DNA of 64,000 nt, from the NCBI RefSeq assembly GCF_011064825.1, contig NZ_CP048751.1, positions 2,480,001 to 2,544,000 on the forward strand. The letters are read 5' to 3'. This document shows, one piece after another, positions 44,936 through 55,078 of the stretch. A model generated the notes under the pieces. It saw only the letters and a program-made list of their open reading frames with translations, did not search any database and had not been told where the DNA came from. A program made the position numbers and the translations under genes. The DNA comes from Brevundimonas mediterranea (GTDB lineage Bacteria > Pseudomonadota > Alphaproteobacteria > Caulobacterales > Caulobacteraceae). Within the stretch, counting starts at the first letter, position 1. Each line of letters starts with the position of its first letter.

Positions 44936-45358
44936 TCAGGGTCTGGCGCGATCCGGCAGGGCGGCCACCTCTTCCGCGGTCAGCGACTTGGTGACGAAGG
45001 CCCGGCAGGTGCGGCGACCCGGGTCGGCGTTCGGCACGATGATCTGGACCGGATCGCCGACGCAGACGGTGTCGGATCCGCCGAGGGTCGGCGTCACGGC
45101 GATGGACACCGCCGAATCCAGATCCCAGCAGGCGCCGCTGGTGTTGATCTGGAACACATCGTCGCGCAACGACCGGATATAGAGGTCGGACTGGCGATCG
45201 GTGCGGAAGTTGCGCACGCTGTCTGTACGGAAGCAGCGGGCGACGGACTTTTCGCCGTCGGCGGCGGCCGCGGCCCTGGTTGCGGCGGGCGCGCAGGCGG
45301 AAAGGCTCATGGCCGCCACCGTCGAGGCGGCGAGCGCGGAGGTCAGCAGGATACGCAT
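44936..45358 (-). CDS. DUF6491-type secreted protein
   Basis: A 140-aa protein with a signal peptide carrying a possible lipobox (MSLSAC). It has the DUF6491 pattern: a cysteine in CFRTDSVRNF, then DLYIRSLRDDVFQINTSGACWDL, and a late CRAFVTKSLT. Function unknown. The ATG at 45358 has GGAGA 6 nt upstream; an earlier in-frame start is rejected. Confidence 0.78.
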   Translation of the reverse strand: MRILLTSALAASTVAAMSLSACAPAATRAAAAADGEKSVARCFRTDSVRNFRTDRQSDLYIRSLRDDVFQINTSGACWDLDSAVSIAVTPTLGGSDTVCVGDPVQIIVPNADPGRRTCRAFVTKSLTAEEVAALPDRARP

Positions 45359-45425
45359 CGAAGTCTCCAATACGGAATCTGGAACAAGGAAGAGACGCCG
45401 CACATGAACACAGCCTGAAGGCCGA

Positions 45426-47198
45426 TCAAGCCGGCCCCAGACGGTCAGGATCGATCCGTCCAAAAAGCGTTGCAGGAAGCGGCGAAGGCGTACCGGCGAT
45501 CAGGGCGGCGACATGTTCGCCCAGCAGGGGCGCCACGCAGAAACCGCGTGAACCCAGGCCCGACAGCAGATAGAGCCCGTCCGCTCGACGCCCCGCCAAC
45601 GGCAGCCGGTCGCGTGTCGTGGCCCGGATGGCGACCCGACGATGGCGGACGCCCGTCTCAGCCTGGGCGGCCAGATGCGGCAGGCGCGCGCGCAGGGCGT
45701 CCAGGTTCCGGGCGCTGTCCGCATCGCGCGCCTCCAGGGTCACGTCGCCGCGGTCGTGGGTTGCTCCGAACAGGACGCCCGTGCCGGTGGGCGCGACATA
45801 GCCGCCCCAGGCCACGCCCGGAGACGCCGGACCCTCGACCCAGTCGGCCTGGCCCCGGACGGGCGACAGGCCGGCGTCCGCCAGCAATCCGGCCGTTCCC
45901 CAGCCGGCCGTCACCACCACCGCGTCCGCCTGGGCCAGGATCCGGCCCTCGGCGTCACTCAGGGTCCAGCCGGCGTCGCCGCGCTCGATCCGGGCCACGG
46001 TCGCGGTGATCATGGGCACGGCCTTCAGCCAGGCCGACAGGATGGCGGCGGCGTGAATCACGCGGGCGTCGGCCATCATCAGCCCGCCCTCGGCGGTCGG
46101 TTCGCCCAGTCGGTCTGCAGCGGCCTCGGCGTCGATCACCGACATGGCGCCGTCGCGCCACAGGGACTGGGCGGCGATCTTGTCGAAGCGCGCCGGATCG
46201 CGCGCCGCCTGGGGCAGTTGCAGGACGCCCCGGCTCAGAACGGCCCCCGGCGTGGCGTCATACAGATGCCGCGCCCGTTCCAGCGCCTGGGCGTACAGGC
46301 CGGCGATGGCCGCATCCCCGGCGTCGAGGCGCGGCGTCGCCAGTCCGGCCGGAAACCCCGATCCCCCCGCGCCGGGCCGCTCGCCCTCGATCACCACCGG
46401 CGTGATTCCTGATGCGACCAGGGCGCGGGCCACGGCCGCCCCGGCCACTCCGGCCCCGATGACGGCGACGCGGGGGGCCTGGTCGGGCGCAGGGGCGCCG
46501 TCCCGCCGCGCCTCCAGCCGTTCACGCTTGCGGCCGTGGCCGGGCTTCTTCTCGACCACGAAGCCGCGTTCCGACAGGCCGCGTCGAACCGCGCCGGCGA
46601 CCGTGAAGGTGGCGACTCGCGCGCCGGGGGCCGACCGGGCGGCGATCCGGTCCATCACCGTTTCGGACCACATGCCGGGGTTCAGGGCCGGCGAGAAACC
46701 GTCCAGGAACCAGGCGTCGGCCGCTCCCGACCACTGGTCCAGGGCCCAGTCGACGTCGCCGACGGCGACGTCGAGCACCGCGTGGAACCCCGGCAGATCG
46801 ACCCGGTGAAAGCCCGGCGTCCGCTCCGGCCACGCTTCAGTCAGGGCCAGGGCCGCCTCCGCCAGTTCGGGCCAGGCGCCCAGGGCGCGCCGCGCCTCGT
46901 CGGCGGTCAGGGGAAACCCCTCGATGGAGAAGACGTGCAGCCGCCCGCCCTCGGGCCGGGTCCGGCTCCACAGGTCCAGCAGGGCGGCGATGTTCAGCCC
47001 GGTGCCGAACCCCAGCTCGGCCACGGTGAAATGGCGTCGCCCGGCCCAGGCGTCCGGCAGGCCGCAGCCTTCCAGGAAGACGGCGCGGGTCTCGGCCAGA
47101 CCGTCGTCGCGTGAGAAATAGACGTCGCCGAACCGGCCGGAGCGCGGTTCGTCGTCATCGGTCCAGGTCAGGTGCGGGGCGGTGTCGTCGGTCGTCAT
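45426..47198 (-). CDS. mnmC: Bifunctional tRNA mnm5s2U34 biosynthesis protein MnmC
   Basis: A 590-aa enzyme completing the wobble uridine modification mnm5s2U34. The N-terminal methyltransferase domain (about 1-230) has the SAM loop ELGFGTGLN and the DGFSPALNPGMWS block. The C-terminal FAD oxidoreductase domain (about 250-590), with VIGAGVAGAAVA, removes the carboxymethyl group. Domain order and length match the fused family. Confidence 0.95.
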   Translation of the reverse strand: MTTDDTAPHLTWTDDDEPRSGRFGDVYFSRDDGLAETRAVFLEGCGLPDAWAGRRHFTVAELGFGTGLNIAALLDLWSRTRPEGGRLHVFSIEGFPLTADEARRALGAWPELAEAALALTEAWPERTPGFHRVDLPGFHAVLDVAVGDVDWALDQWSGAADAWFLDGFSPALNPGMWSETVMDRIAARSAPGARVATFTVAGAVRRGLSERGFVVEKKPGHGRKRERLEARRDGAPAPDQAPRVAVIGAGVAGAAVARALVASGITPVVIEGERPGAGGSGFPAGLATPRLDAGDAAIAGLYAQALERARHLYDATPGAVLSRGVLQLPQAARDPARFDKIAAQSLWRDGAMSVIDAEAAADRLGEPTAEGGLMMADARVIHAAAILSAWLKAVPMITATVARIERGDAGWTLSDAEGRILAQADAVVVTAGWGTAGLLADAGLSPVRGQADWVEGPASPGVAWGGYVAPTGTGVLFGATHDRGDVTLEARDADSARNLDALRARLPHLAAQAETGVRHRRVAIRATTRDRLPLAGRRADGLYLLSGLGSRGFCVAPLLGEHVAALIAGTPSPLPATLFGRIDPDRLGPA

Positions 47199-47230
47199 GG
47201 CGCGGCTCTAGCACCTCCGCCGCCGATACG

Positions 47231-47260
47231 AAAAAGGGCCGCCCGCGGGGCGGCCCCTTT
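47231..47260 (-). terminator. Rho-independent terminator
   Basis: GGGCCGCC (47236-47243) pairs with GGCGGCCC (47249-47256). On the minus strand the stem is followed by TTTTT, ending the lipoprotein gene before mnmC. Confidence 0.85.
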
Positions 47261-47278
47261 GTGGGTCGGGGGAAGGAC

Positions 47279-47602
47279 TCAGTGGCCGGCGGCCTCGGCC
47301 GATCCGTGGTCGGTCGCCGGGGCGGCGGCTTGCCCGGCCGCCGTGTCTGTCGCCGCAGGCGCGCCTTCGGGGGGCTGTGCGGAGGCGGAGGCGGTGGCGG
47401 CGCCGGCGTCCTGAGCGGCCTCATTGGCGGCGGCGGCGGCTTCCGCAGCGGCCTGGTCGGCGGTCAGGGCGGCGTCGGCGGCGGTTCCGGCCGCTTCGAC
47501 CGCGTCGCTGGCGGCTTCCTGAGCCTTTTCTTCCGGCGCCTTCTGGCACCCGGCGATGATCAGGGCGGCGGCCGAGGCGGCGATGAGGGCGGTGATGCGC
47601 AT
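47279..47602 (-). CDS. Ala-rich small lipoprotein
   Basis: A 107-aa protein: signal peptide with lipobox LIIAGC, then QKAPEEKAQEAASDAVEAAG and a long Ala-rich low-complexity helix-forming tail. The ATG at 47602 has GGAGG 8 nt upstream. No known function; the composition recalls structural envelope lipoproteins. Confidence 0.8.
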   Translation of the reverse strand: MRITALIAASAAALIIAGCQKAPEEKAQEAASDAVEAAGTAADAALTADQAAAEAAAAANEAAQDAGAATASASAQPPEGAPAATDTAAGQAAAPATDHGSAEAAGH

Positions 47603-47751
47603 GGGACAATCCTCCGAAGGCTGTTCGCGAGGCCGAAAGCCTCGCTGGAAACGATAACGCCGCCGTGAACCTCGGGGCAAGCCGGGATCACGGCGGCGTC
47701 ATGCCGCGTCTGAAACTCGTCGCGCGGCCGGACGTTCCGGCCCGCTCAGCT

Positions 47752-48618
47752 TCAGTCGTTGCTGATATTGTTCAGCGCTTCTTCCATTTCGGCGAAGGAC
47801 GGCTGGGAGGCGGAGGGAATGTCGCCGCGGCCGATCTCGACCGAGATCTGGGCGGCGTTGCCGTGCAGGTGGGCGATCAGCACGGACTGGATCATCTTGT
47901 AGTAGGCCGCTTCCTCATTGATGATCGAGGTCAGGCGCGCCGCGAACGGGCCGACCAGGCCATAGGCCAGGAACACGCCCATGAAGGTGCCGACCAGGGC
48001 GCCGCCGATCATGCCCCCCAGAACTTCCGGCGGCTCGGTGATCGAGCCCATGGTCTTGATGACGCCCAGCACGGCCGCGACGATGCCCAGTGCGGGCAGG
48101 GCGTCCGCCAGGTTCTGCAAGGCGTGGGCGTTGTCGAGATGCTCGTGGTGATGCTTCTCGAGCTGCTTCTCCATCGCATCCTCGACCTGGTGCGGATCCT
48201 CCAGGTTCATCGTCATCATCCGCAGGGTGTCGCAGATGAAGTCGACGGCGAAATGGTCCTTCAGCACCTTGGGGTACTTCTGGAAGATGGTCGATTCCTT
48301 GGGCTTTTCGATATGGCTTTCCAGCGCGACGACGCCCTTGGATTTCATGGTCTTGGTCAGCTGGAACAACAGGGACAGCAGGTCCTTGTAGTCCTGCTTC
48401 TTCCATTTCGGACCGGCGAAGGCCTTGCCCAGACCCGCCAGCGAACCCTTGACCACCGTCATGGAGTTGGAGATCAGGAAGGCCGCGATGCCCGCGCCGC
48501 CGATCGCCATCAGTTCGTGGGGCGCGGCGTGCATGATGACCTCGAACTTGCCGCCCGAGATGGCGTAGCTGCCGAACACGAGGCCGAACAGCAGTACGAT
48601 GCCGATGATCTGGAACAT
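47752..48618 (-). CDS. motA: Flagellar motor stator protein MotA
   Basis: A 288-aa inner-membrane protein. It has the standard start MFQIIGIVLLFGLVFGSYAISGG, a cytoplasmic loop with ALESHIEKP, and the two conserved proline segments ADALPALGIVAAVLG and LAYGLVGPF that border the proton channel. MotA needs MotB, which is not in this window. The ATG at 48618 is chosen from the family N-terminus; the ribosome binding site is weak. Confidence 0.96.
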   Translation of the reverse strand: MFQIIGIVLLFGLVFGSYAISGGKFEVIMHAAPHELMAIGGAGIAAFLISNSMTVVKGSLAGLGKAFAGPKWKKQDYKDLLSLLFQLTKTMKSKGVVALESHIEKPKESTIFQKYPKVLKDHFAVDFICDTLRMMTMNLEDPHQVEDAMEKQLEKHHHEHLDNAHALQNLADALPALGIVAAVLGVIKTMGSITEPPEVLGGMIGGALVGTFMGVFLAYGLVGPFAARLTSIINEEAAYYKMIQSVLIAHLHGNAAQISVEIGRGDIPSASQPSFAEMEEALNNISND

Positions 48619-48669
48619 GGAGACGCGGTATCCTGACGCGAGAGGCGTCAAGTGATGACCGTTATTGAT

Positions 48670-48699
48670 TAAGACGGCGTTTCGGGAAACGCCGTCTTA
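48670..48699. terminator. Hairpin after the acyl-CoA synthetase gene
   Basis: A perfect 14-bp stem (48670-48683 with 48686-48699) with a 2-nt loop, just after the stop codon at 48705 on the minus strand. The T-tail is weak. Confidence 0.6.
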
Positions 48700-48704
48700 T
48701 ACCG

Positions 48705-50504
48705 TCACAGCCGGCCTTCGCCGTTCAGAATGGCCGTCCGCCCTGCCGTCGTCAGCTTCTGGTAGCCGGTCTTGCCGCCGCGCACATACAGGGTCGCGCC
48801 GGTTTTTTCCGGATCGAACCCGTCGGCCACCAGATCGGCCTTGCGGTATTTGAAGGTGCCGGTCGTTTCGGCCGCCTCGATCAGCCGCACGAAGACGGGC
48901 TGGGCGTAGGCGGGCAGGCGGGCCTCGACGTGTTCGGCGAAGGCCTTGGGGTCGAACTTGGCGTCCGTCACCAGGGCGGCCATCCCCGCCTTGCCGTCCT
49001 GGCCGGGCACGGGGACGCCATAGACGATGGCCTCGGACACGCCGGGGCCTTCCATCAGCACCTGTTCGACCTCGGAGGTCGAGACGTTCTCGCCCTTCCA
49101 GCGGAAGGTGTCGCCCATCCGGTCGACGAAGTAGAAATAGCCCTCGGCGTCCTGTTTCATCAGGTCGCCCGTGCGGAACCAGCGGTCGCCCTTCTTGAAG
49201 ACGTCGGTCAGGATCTTCTTCTGCGAGGCGGCCTTGTCAGCATAGCCCGAGAAGTCGTGGCGGATGTCGTTGCCGATCTCGCCGATGGCTTCGCCGATCT
49301 CGCCGACGCGGGTCAGGCGGCACAGGCCGTCCGGGCCGCGGATCGGCTGTTCGCTGTCCACGTCGAACTGGACCAGGCGGATATTGATCTGTTTCTTCAG
49401 GTAGCTCGGCACCCGGCCGATGGCGCCCTGTTTGCCGTCGAAGTTGAACAGGGAGACATTGCCTTCGGTCGAGCCGTAGAACTCCAGCACCTCGGGAATA
49501 TGGAACCGGCTCTGGAATTCGGGCCAGACGTCGGCGCGCAGTCCGTTGCCGAAGGCCAGACGCAGCTTATGCTTCTGCTCATAGGCCTGGGGCTTGCTGT
49601 TCACCAGATAACGGCACAGCTCGCCGATATAGACGAACATGGTGGCGCCGGACGCCACCACGTCGGGCCAGAAGCTGCTGGCCGAGAACCGCTTGCGGAT
49701 CACCAGACGCGCCCCGTTCAGCAGGGCCGCGCCGACGCCGACCAGGCCCCCGGTCGAGTGATACAGCGGCAGGACGTTGAAGATCCGGTCCTTGGGCGTC
49801 GAACGGGTCGCGCCGGCGAAAGCGCGCATATAGGTGCGGGCCCGCGAATGCGGGATGCGGGCCGCCTTGGGCAGGCCGGTGGTGCCGGAGGTGTAGATAT
49901 ACAGGGCCGTGTCGCGGTTCGTCAGGCCTTCGCGCACCGACCGGGACGGCCGCACGGAGGAGGCGCCGCGCACCGGCTTGTCCAGGCCGCGCCGGTCGCT
50001 GGATTCGTCCTCGTCGCCCAGGCCCAGGACCCACAGCATCAGGGTGTGGCCGACCAGGGGGCGGGTCGCCTCGACCTGGCGCCAGCAATCCTCGTCCGCC
50101 ACCACCTGGAAGGCGTTGGAGATGGTCAGGCAGTGGGCCAGCCCCTGGCCCGTCAGATTCGTGTTGATCAGGGCGGTGGCGATGCCGACCTTGGAGAAGC
50201 CGATCCAGGCCGCCAGATATTCGACGCGGTTGGTCATCATCAGGGCGATGGTGTCGCCCCGGTTCAGGCCGCGCCCCTTGGCCCAGTGGGCGTAGCGGTT
50301 GGCCATGGCGTCCAGGTCGCGATAGGTCAGGCTGCGGCGCTCGTCCTCGACGGCGACGTTGTCCGCGAACTTGTCGACGGCTTCTTCAAAGTCGTCGCAC
50401 AGCAGAATGTCGCTATCCAGCTCGATCGGCTTGATACGCTTGAGCAGGCGGAACAGTCCGCGCGCGAAGCGCACGTCCCTGCGGATATTGGCTACAAAAC
50501 CCAT
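48705..50504 (-). CDS. Long-chain acyl-CoA synthetase (FATP/FadD type)
   Basis: A 599-aa ANL-superfamily enzyme that activates fatty acids as AMP esters and then CoA thioesters. The AMP-binding signature YTSGTTGLPKAA is at about 209-220, with YGSTEGN, WFRTGDL and the lysine-containing FKYRKADL near the C-terminus. The sequence is closest in style to very-long-chain (FATP-like) acyl-CoA synthetases. The start at 50504 (MGFVANIRRD) was preferred over upstream codons. Confidence 0.92.
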   Translation of the reverse strand: MGFVANIRRDVRFARGLFRLLKRIKPIELDSDILLCDDFEEAVDKFADNVAVEDERRSLTYRDLDAMANRYAHWAKGRGLNRGDTIALMMTNRVEYLAAWIGFSKVGIATALINTNLTGQGLAHCLTISNAFQVVADEDCWRQVEATRPLVGHTLMLWVLGLGDEDESSDRRGLDKPVRGASSVRPSRSVREGLTNRDTALYIYTSGTTGLPKAARIPHSRARTYMRAFAGATRSTPKDRIFNVLPLYHSTGGLVGVGAALLNGARLVIRKRFSASSFWPDVVASGATMFVYIGELCRYLVNSKPQAYEQKHKLRLAFGNGLRADVWPEFQSRFHIPEVLEFYGSTEGNVSLFNFDGKQGAIGRVPSYLKKQINIRLVQFDVDSEQPIRGPDGLCRLTRVGEIGEAIGEIGNDIRHDFSGYADKAASQKKILTDVFKKGDRWFRTGDLMKQDAEGYFYFVDRMGDTFRWKGENVSTSEVEQVLMEGPGVSEAIVYGVPVPGQDGKAGMAALVTDAKFDPKAFAEHVEARLPAYAQPVFVRLIEAAETTGTFKYRKADLVADGFDPEKTGATLYVRGGKTGYQKLTTAGRTAILNGEGRL

Positions 50505-50825
50505 GCTCGCCGTTACTCCGGTCTTTGCGTGTTCCACCCGCGCTCGTGATGAACGAAAGGAGCCTGTTCGGTCAACCGCGAGGCGGACAAACGCCTTAGA
50601 AACCACCGCGATCAGACAAGGCCGTGTCCCATTTGTTTCGGTGACGTCGGGGAAATCCAGAGCGAAACGCGCATTTTTCGCCTTATTCGTTCTTTTCTGG
50701 CCTATAATAGATCTGATTTCGCCTTAGCCGGGGCCGTATCAGTGCTTCTTCAAGGTCATTGACCGTTTATCGGAACGACCTCGAAGAACAGCGTGTTTTC
50801 CTGCCGATCTCATGGAGGACACATC
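50505..50825. other. 321-bp divergent intergenic region
   Basis: It separates the acyl-CoA synthetase gene from a plus-strand hypothetical gene. A consensus TATAAT lies at 50703-50708 and a TTGACC at 50759-50764, but neither has a good partner. I see no gene here. Confidence 0.5.
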
Positions 50826-51410
50826 ATGTCGATGACTTATGCAGACGTTACGACCAACACAGCCGCCGTCGATGCGACGGGGCGTTCCGCCGACGAGGTC
50901 TTCGTGCCACGCTATGCTCAGCGTCGCAGCCGAAGCAACAAATCCGTCAAGACCTGGATGATCATCGCCCCGATCGGCGCCCTGGCGGTGATCGGCACGG
51001 CGGCGGCCCTGATGATGGGCGGCGACGCGCCGGCCGCGCCGGCGTCTTCGGCGCAGCCGCTTTCGACCCCGGCGCCGCAGATGCAGACCGCGCCGACGGC
51101 TTTGACGCCGGTTGAGACTCCGCTCGCCCAACCCGTCCCTGTCCAGACGACGCCGCAGACGACGCCTGCCCCGGTTCCGCGTCGCGCCGAGCCCGCTGTG
51201 CGCCGGGCGGCCCAGTCGGCGCCACCTGCGGAACGTCCGGCCCCGCGTGTGGATAGGCCTGTCGAGCCGACCGGCCCGCGTCCCTACAGCGCCGCCACGG
51301 CGGCCTTGAACACGGCGGCCTTGAACACGGCGGCCAGCCCTGCGGCGTCCGCCCCGGCCTCGGTTCAGATCCAGCCGCCCCCGACCGTGTCCGTCGAGCC
51401 GGTCAACTGA
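50826..51410 (+). CDS. Hypothetical single-pass membrane protein with Pro/Ala-rich tail
   Basis: A 194-aa protein: a cytoplasmic head of about 42 residues with basic RSRSNKS, one membrane segment at about 45-63 (TWMIIAPIGALAVIGTAAALMM), and a long periplasmic tail of Pro, Ala, Thr and Gln. The tail includes an ALNTAALNTA repeat coded by a 15-bp tandem repeat. GGAGG lies 8 nt before the ATG. No domain recognised. Confidence 0.8.
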   Translation: MSMTYADVTTNTAAVDATGRSADEVFVPRYAQRRSRSNKSVKTWMIIAPIGALAVIGTAAALMMGGDAPAAPASSAQPLSTPAPQMQTAPTALTPVETPLAQPVPVQTTPQTTPAPVPRRAEPAVRRAAQSAPPAERPAPRVDRPVEPTGPRPYSAATAALNTAALNTAASPAASAPASVQIQPPPTVSVEPVN

Positions 51411-51424
51411 CGCCGTCACCCATG

Positions 51425-51454
51425 AAAAGGCCCCGGCGTTCGCCGGGGCCTTTT
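51425..51454. terminator. Bidirectional terminator
   Basis: AAAA, GGCCCCGGCG, TT, CGCCGGGGCC, TTTT at 51425-51454. The strong stem with A- and T-runs serves both convergent genes. Confidence 0.93.
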
Positions 51455-51463
51455 GCTGTCGGC

Positions 51464-52015
51464 CTATCGCCTGGGCAGGGCGGGAAACTCCAGCCGACTG
51501 ACGTCATAACCCAGGGCCCGCGCCCGATCCGTCAAGGCGCGCACCTCCGCCTCGCTGGGAACCTCGCGGGTGTAGATGAACAGCCGCTCGAAGGTCGGAT
51601 CCGCCGAAATGAACCAGCTGTAGTCGTCCGCCCGGTCCAGCACCCAGTAGTCCCAGGTCACCAGACCATGCAGGTACCGGACCCGCAGCTTGGCGTTCAT
51701 GCCGGGGTCCAGAATACGGCCGCCGCCCTCGATGGCCTTTTCCTTGCCTTCCGGCGAGCCGACCTGACAGGTGTCGCGCACATGGATGCGGTCCGCCTTG
51801 ACCGGAGTGTAGATCGAGGCGCCGGCGACGCAGCCGGCGGTCAGCCGGTCGGGCAGGCGGGCGACCTCATGCCAGCGCCCGGACCACAGACGATCCACGT
51901 CGACGGCCTTGATCGGCTGGGGCGCACGGTATTCGGCGGGGGAGGGGGCTGTGACGCAGGCCGCCAGCGCGGCCGAGGCGACGACGGCGGCGATCAGGGA
52001 TTTGACGATGGGCAT
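51464..52015 (-). CDS. Lipocalin-family lipoprotein (Blc-like)
   Basis: A 183-aa protein with a lipobox (LAACV) and the lipocalin barrel: GRWHEVARLPDRL (the GxW motif), then YLHGLVTWDYWVLDRADDYSWFISADPTFERLFIYTR, typical of bacterial Blc. It probably binds lysophospholipid or other lipids at the outer membrane. Confidence 0.92.
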   Translation of the reverse strand: MPIVKSLIAAVVASAALAACVTAPSPAEYRAPQPIKAVDVDRLWSGRWHEVARLPDRLTAGCVAGASIYTPVKADRIHVRDTCQVGSPEGKEKAIEGGGRILDPGMNAKLRVRYLHGLVTWDYWVLDRADDYSWFISADPTFERLFIYTREVPSEAEVRALTDRARALGYDVSRLEFPALPRR

Positions 52016-52186
52016 TGCGACTCCATTTCAACGCCATAAAGTCGCCACACGCGGCTCAGTTCCACAAGGCGGACGCCGCCCCTCGACCGCCAGGTCCGAA
52101 AATCTCACAGTGTGTGGCAGTATCAATCGCTTGCGACCCGTCGCACACTGGCGTTTCACGTCAGCGTTCGATGGAGACCTGACTTG

Positions 52187-53143
52187 GTGGACGCCGCTAT
52201 TCTGACCGAAACCCCGACCCCGTCCGCGCCGCCGCCCGGTCCCGAGCGGCTGACCCATCTTCAGCGCCTGGAGGCCGAGAGCATCCACATCATGCGCGAG
52301 GTGGCGGCCGAGGCCGAGCGCCCGGTCATGCTGTATTCGATCGGCAAGGATTCTGCGGTGATGCTGCACCTGGCGCGCAAAGCCTTCTATCCGTCCACGC
52401 CGCCTTTTCCCCTGTTGCACGTCGACACGACCTGGAAGTTCCGCGCCATGTACGCGATGCGCGAACAGGCCGCCGCCGACCTGGGCGTCGAACTGCTGGT
52501 CCACCAGAATCCTGAGGCCCTGGCGCGCGGGATCAATCCCTTCGATCACGGCTCGGCCCTGCACACCGACCTCTGGAAGACCGAGGGGCTGAAACAGGCC
52601 CTGACCTTGCACGGCTTCGACGCGGCTTTCGGCGGCGCTCGCCGCGACGAGGAGAAGTCGCGGGCCAAGGAGCGGATCTTCTCCTTCCGCACGGCCGAGC
52701 ATCGCTGGGACCCCAAGAACCAGCGCCCGGAGCTCTGGCGGCTCTACAACACCCGCAAACGGCCGGGCGAAAGCATCCGCGTCTTCCCCATCTCCAACTG
52801 GACCGAGCTGGACGTCTGGCAATATATCCATCTGGAACAGATCCCCATCGTGCCCCTGTATCTGGCCGCTGAACGGCCGGTGGTCGAGCGCGACGGCGCC
52901 CTGATCATGGTGGATGACGACCGCTTCCGCCTGCGGCCCGGCGAGGCGCCGCAGATGAAGTCGGTGCGGTTCCGCACCCTGGGCTGCTACCCCCTGACCG
53001 GGGCGGTCGAGAGCACGGCCGCGACCCTGCCCGAGGTCATTCAGGAAATGCTGCTGACCACCACCTCCGAACGCCAGGGTCGGATGATCGACCACGACCA
53101 GTCCGCCTCGATGGAGAAGAAGAAGCAGGAGGGCTATTTCTGA
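52187..53143 (+). CDS. cysD: Sulfate adenylyltransferase subunit 2 CysD
   Basis: A 318-aa ATP sulfurylase small subunit. It forms adenosine phosphosulfate from sulfate and ATP together with CysN. The PP-loop appears as YSIGKDSAV, and [34 protein letters not shown] and [12 protein letters not shown] are family blocks. The start is GTG 52187 or TTG 52184; GGAG at 52173 fits both. The stop overlaps the cysNC ATG by one base (TGATG). Confidence 0.96.
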   Translation: MDAAILTETPTPSAPPPGPERLTHLQRLEAESIHIMREVAAEAERPVMLYSIGKDSAVMLHLARKAFYPSTPPFPLLHVDTTWKFRAMYAMREQAAADLGVELLVHQNPEALARGINPFDHGSALHTDLWKTEGLKQALTLHGFDAAFGGARRDEEKSRAKERIFSFRTAEHRWDPKNQRPELWRLYNTRKRPGESIRVFPISNWTELDVWQYIHLEQIPIVPLYLAAERPVVERDGALIMVDDDRFRLRPGEAPQMKSVRFRTLGCYPLTGAVESTAATLPEVIQEMLLTTTSERQGRMIDHDQSASMEKKKQEGYF

Positions 53144-55056
53144 TGGCTCACCAGTCGGACCTGATCGCCCGCGACATCGACGCCTATCTGGACGCCCATC
53201 AGCACAAGAGCCTGCTGCGCTTCATCACCTGCGGCAGCGTCGACGACGGCAAGTCCACCCTGATCGGCCGGCTGCTGTACGACTCCAAGATGATCTTCGA
53301 GGATCAGATGGCGGCGCTGGAGGCCGACAGCCGCCGCGTCGGCACGCAAGGGGGCGACATCGATTTCGCCCTTCTGGTCGACGGCCTGGCCGCCGAGCGC
53401 GAGCAGGGCATCACCATCGACGTGGCCTATCGCTTCTTCTCGACCGAAAAGCGCAAATTCATCGTCGCCGACACGCCGGGCCACGAACAATACACCCGCA
53501 ACATGGTCACGGGCGCCTCGACCGCCGACGCCGCCGTCATCCTGATCGACGCGCGCCGGGGCGTCCTGACCCAGACGCGCCGTCACGCCTATCTGGTCAG
53601 CCTGCTGGGCATTCGCCACGTCATCCTGGCTGTGAACAAGATGGACCTGATGGGCTGGTCCCAGACCGTCTTCGACACCATCGTCGCCGACTTCTCCGCC
53701 TTCGCCGACCAGATCGGGCTGAAGACCTTCGACGCCATCCCCATGTCGGCCCTGCGCGGCGACAATATCACCGAGGCCAGCGCTCATTCGCCCTGGTACG
53801 CCGGTCCGTCGCTGATGAGCCTGCTGGAGATGCTGGAGGTCGGCGACGATCTTCAGGCCGACCCCTTCCGCCTGCCGGTGCAGTGGGTGAACCGACCCAA
53901 CCTCGACTTCCGCGGCTTCTCCGGCCAGATCGCCGCCGGGACCGTGCGCCCCGGCGATCCCGTCCGCGTCCTGCCGTCGGGCAAGACCTCGACCGTCGCC
54001 CGCATCGTCACCGCCGACGGCGATCTGGCCCAGGCGGTCGCCGGCCAGTCGATCACCCTGACCCTGGCTGATGAGATCGACGTCTCGCGCGGCGACGTCC
54101 TGGCCAGCGCCGACGCCCCGCCCGAGGCCGCCGACCAGTTCGAGGCCACAGTCGTCTGGATGGACGACGAACCCCTGCTGCCGGGCCGTCCCTATCTGCT
54201 GAAGATCGGCGCCAAGCTGGTGGGCGCCACCATCACCGAGCCCAAGCACAAGGTGAACGTCAACACCCTGGAGCAACAGCCGGCCAAGCGGCTGGAGCTG
54301 AACGAGATCGGCGTCTGCAACCTGTCGCTGGACGCCCCCGTCGCCTTCGCCCCCTATGCCGAGAACAAGGACCTTGGCGGTTTCATCCTGATCGACCGGA
54401 TCTCGAACCGCACGGTCGGGGCGGGCCTGCTGCACTTCGCTCTGCGCCGCGCCCACAACATCCACTGGCAGGCCCTGTCGGTGGACAAGGCCGCGCGCGC
54501 GGCCATCAAGAACCAAAAGGGGCGCGTCATCTGGCTGACCGGCCTGTCGGGCGCCGGCAAGTCCACCATCGCCGATCTGGTTGAAAAACGTCTCTACGCC
54601 GACGGCCGCCACACCTATCTGCTGGACGGCGACAATGTCCGCCACGGCCTGAACCGCGACCTGGGCTTCACCGAGGAGGACCGGGTCGAGAATATCCGCC
54701 GCGTCGCCGAGGTGTCGAAACTGATGGTGGACGCCGGCCTGATCGTCCTGGTCAGCTTCATCTCGCCCTTCCGCGCCGAGCGTCGCCTGGCCCGCGACCT
54801 GCTGGGGCCGGGCGAGTTCGTCGAGGTCTATGTCGACACGCCTCTGGCCTTCGCCGAAAAGCGCGACGTCAAGGGCCTCTACAAGAAGGCCCGCGCCGGC
54901 GAACTGAAGAACTTCACCGGCATCGACAGCCCCTACGAAGCCCCCGAGGCCCCCGAGATCGTCGTGGACACCACCACCATGTCCGCCGAGGACGCCGCCG
55001 AACGGATCGTCGCCTGGCTGGACGGCCGGTTCTCGACCGAGGATTTCAGCATCTGA
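53143..55056 (+). CDS. cysNC: Bifunctional CysN/CysC: ATP sulfurylase GTPase and APS kinase
   Basis: A 637-aa fusion. Residues 1 to about 440 are CysN: P-loop GSVDDGKST at 31-39, [16 protein letters not shown] and beta-barrel domains. Residues about 460-637 are CysC: P-loop GLSGAGKST at 467-475 and [10 protein letters not shown]. Together with CysD it makes PAPS from sulfate. Fused NodQ-type enzymes are common in alphaproteobacteria. PAPS can feed cysteine synthesis or sulfotransferases; no cysH or sulfotransferase is in the window. Confidence 0.96.
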   Translation: MAHQSDLIARDIDAYLDAHQHKSLLRFITCGSVDDGKSTLIGRLLYDSKMIFEDQMAALEADSRRVGTQGGDIDFALLVDGLAAEREQGITIDVAYRFFSTEKRKFIVADTPGHEQYTRNMVTGASTADAAVILIDARRGVLTQTRRHAYLVSLLGIRHVILAVNKMDLMGWSQTVFDTIVADFSAFADQIGLKTFDAIPMSALRGDNITEASAHSPWYAGPSLMSLLEMLEVGDDLQADPFRLPVQWVNRPNLDFRGFSGQIAAGTVRPGDPVRVLPSGKTSTVARIVTADGDLAQAVAGQSITLTLADEIDVSRGDVLASADAPPEAADQFEATVVWMDDEPLLPGRPYLLKIGAKLVGATITEPKHKVNVNTLEQQPAKRLELNEIGVCNLSLDAPVAFAPYAENKDLGGFILIDRISNRTVGAGLLHFALRRAHNIHWQALSVDKAARAAIKNQKGRVIWLTGLSGAGKSTIADLVEKRLYADGRHTYLLDGDNVRHGLNRDLGFTEEDRVENIRRVAEVSKLMVDAGLIVLVSFISPFRAERRLARDLLGPGEFVEVYVDTPLAFAEKRDVKGLYKKARAGELKNFTGIDSPYEAPEAPEIVVDTTTMSAEDAAERIVAWLDGRFSTEDFSI

Positions 55057-55078
55057 TCCGGTGGGGGGAGGGCGGCGG

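Noticed and set aside
47657..47699. 12-bp inverted repeat after motA as a terminator
   Set aside because: Perfect stem but a 19-nt loop and no T-run on the minus strand; could be structural but not a clear terminator.
50771..50796. GGAAC followed by a CGTG as a stress promoter
   Set aside because: Spacing is 15 nt and the -10 is off consensus; not convincing.
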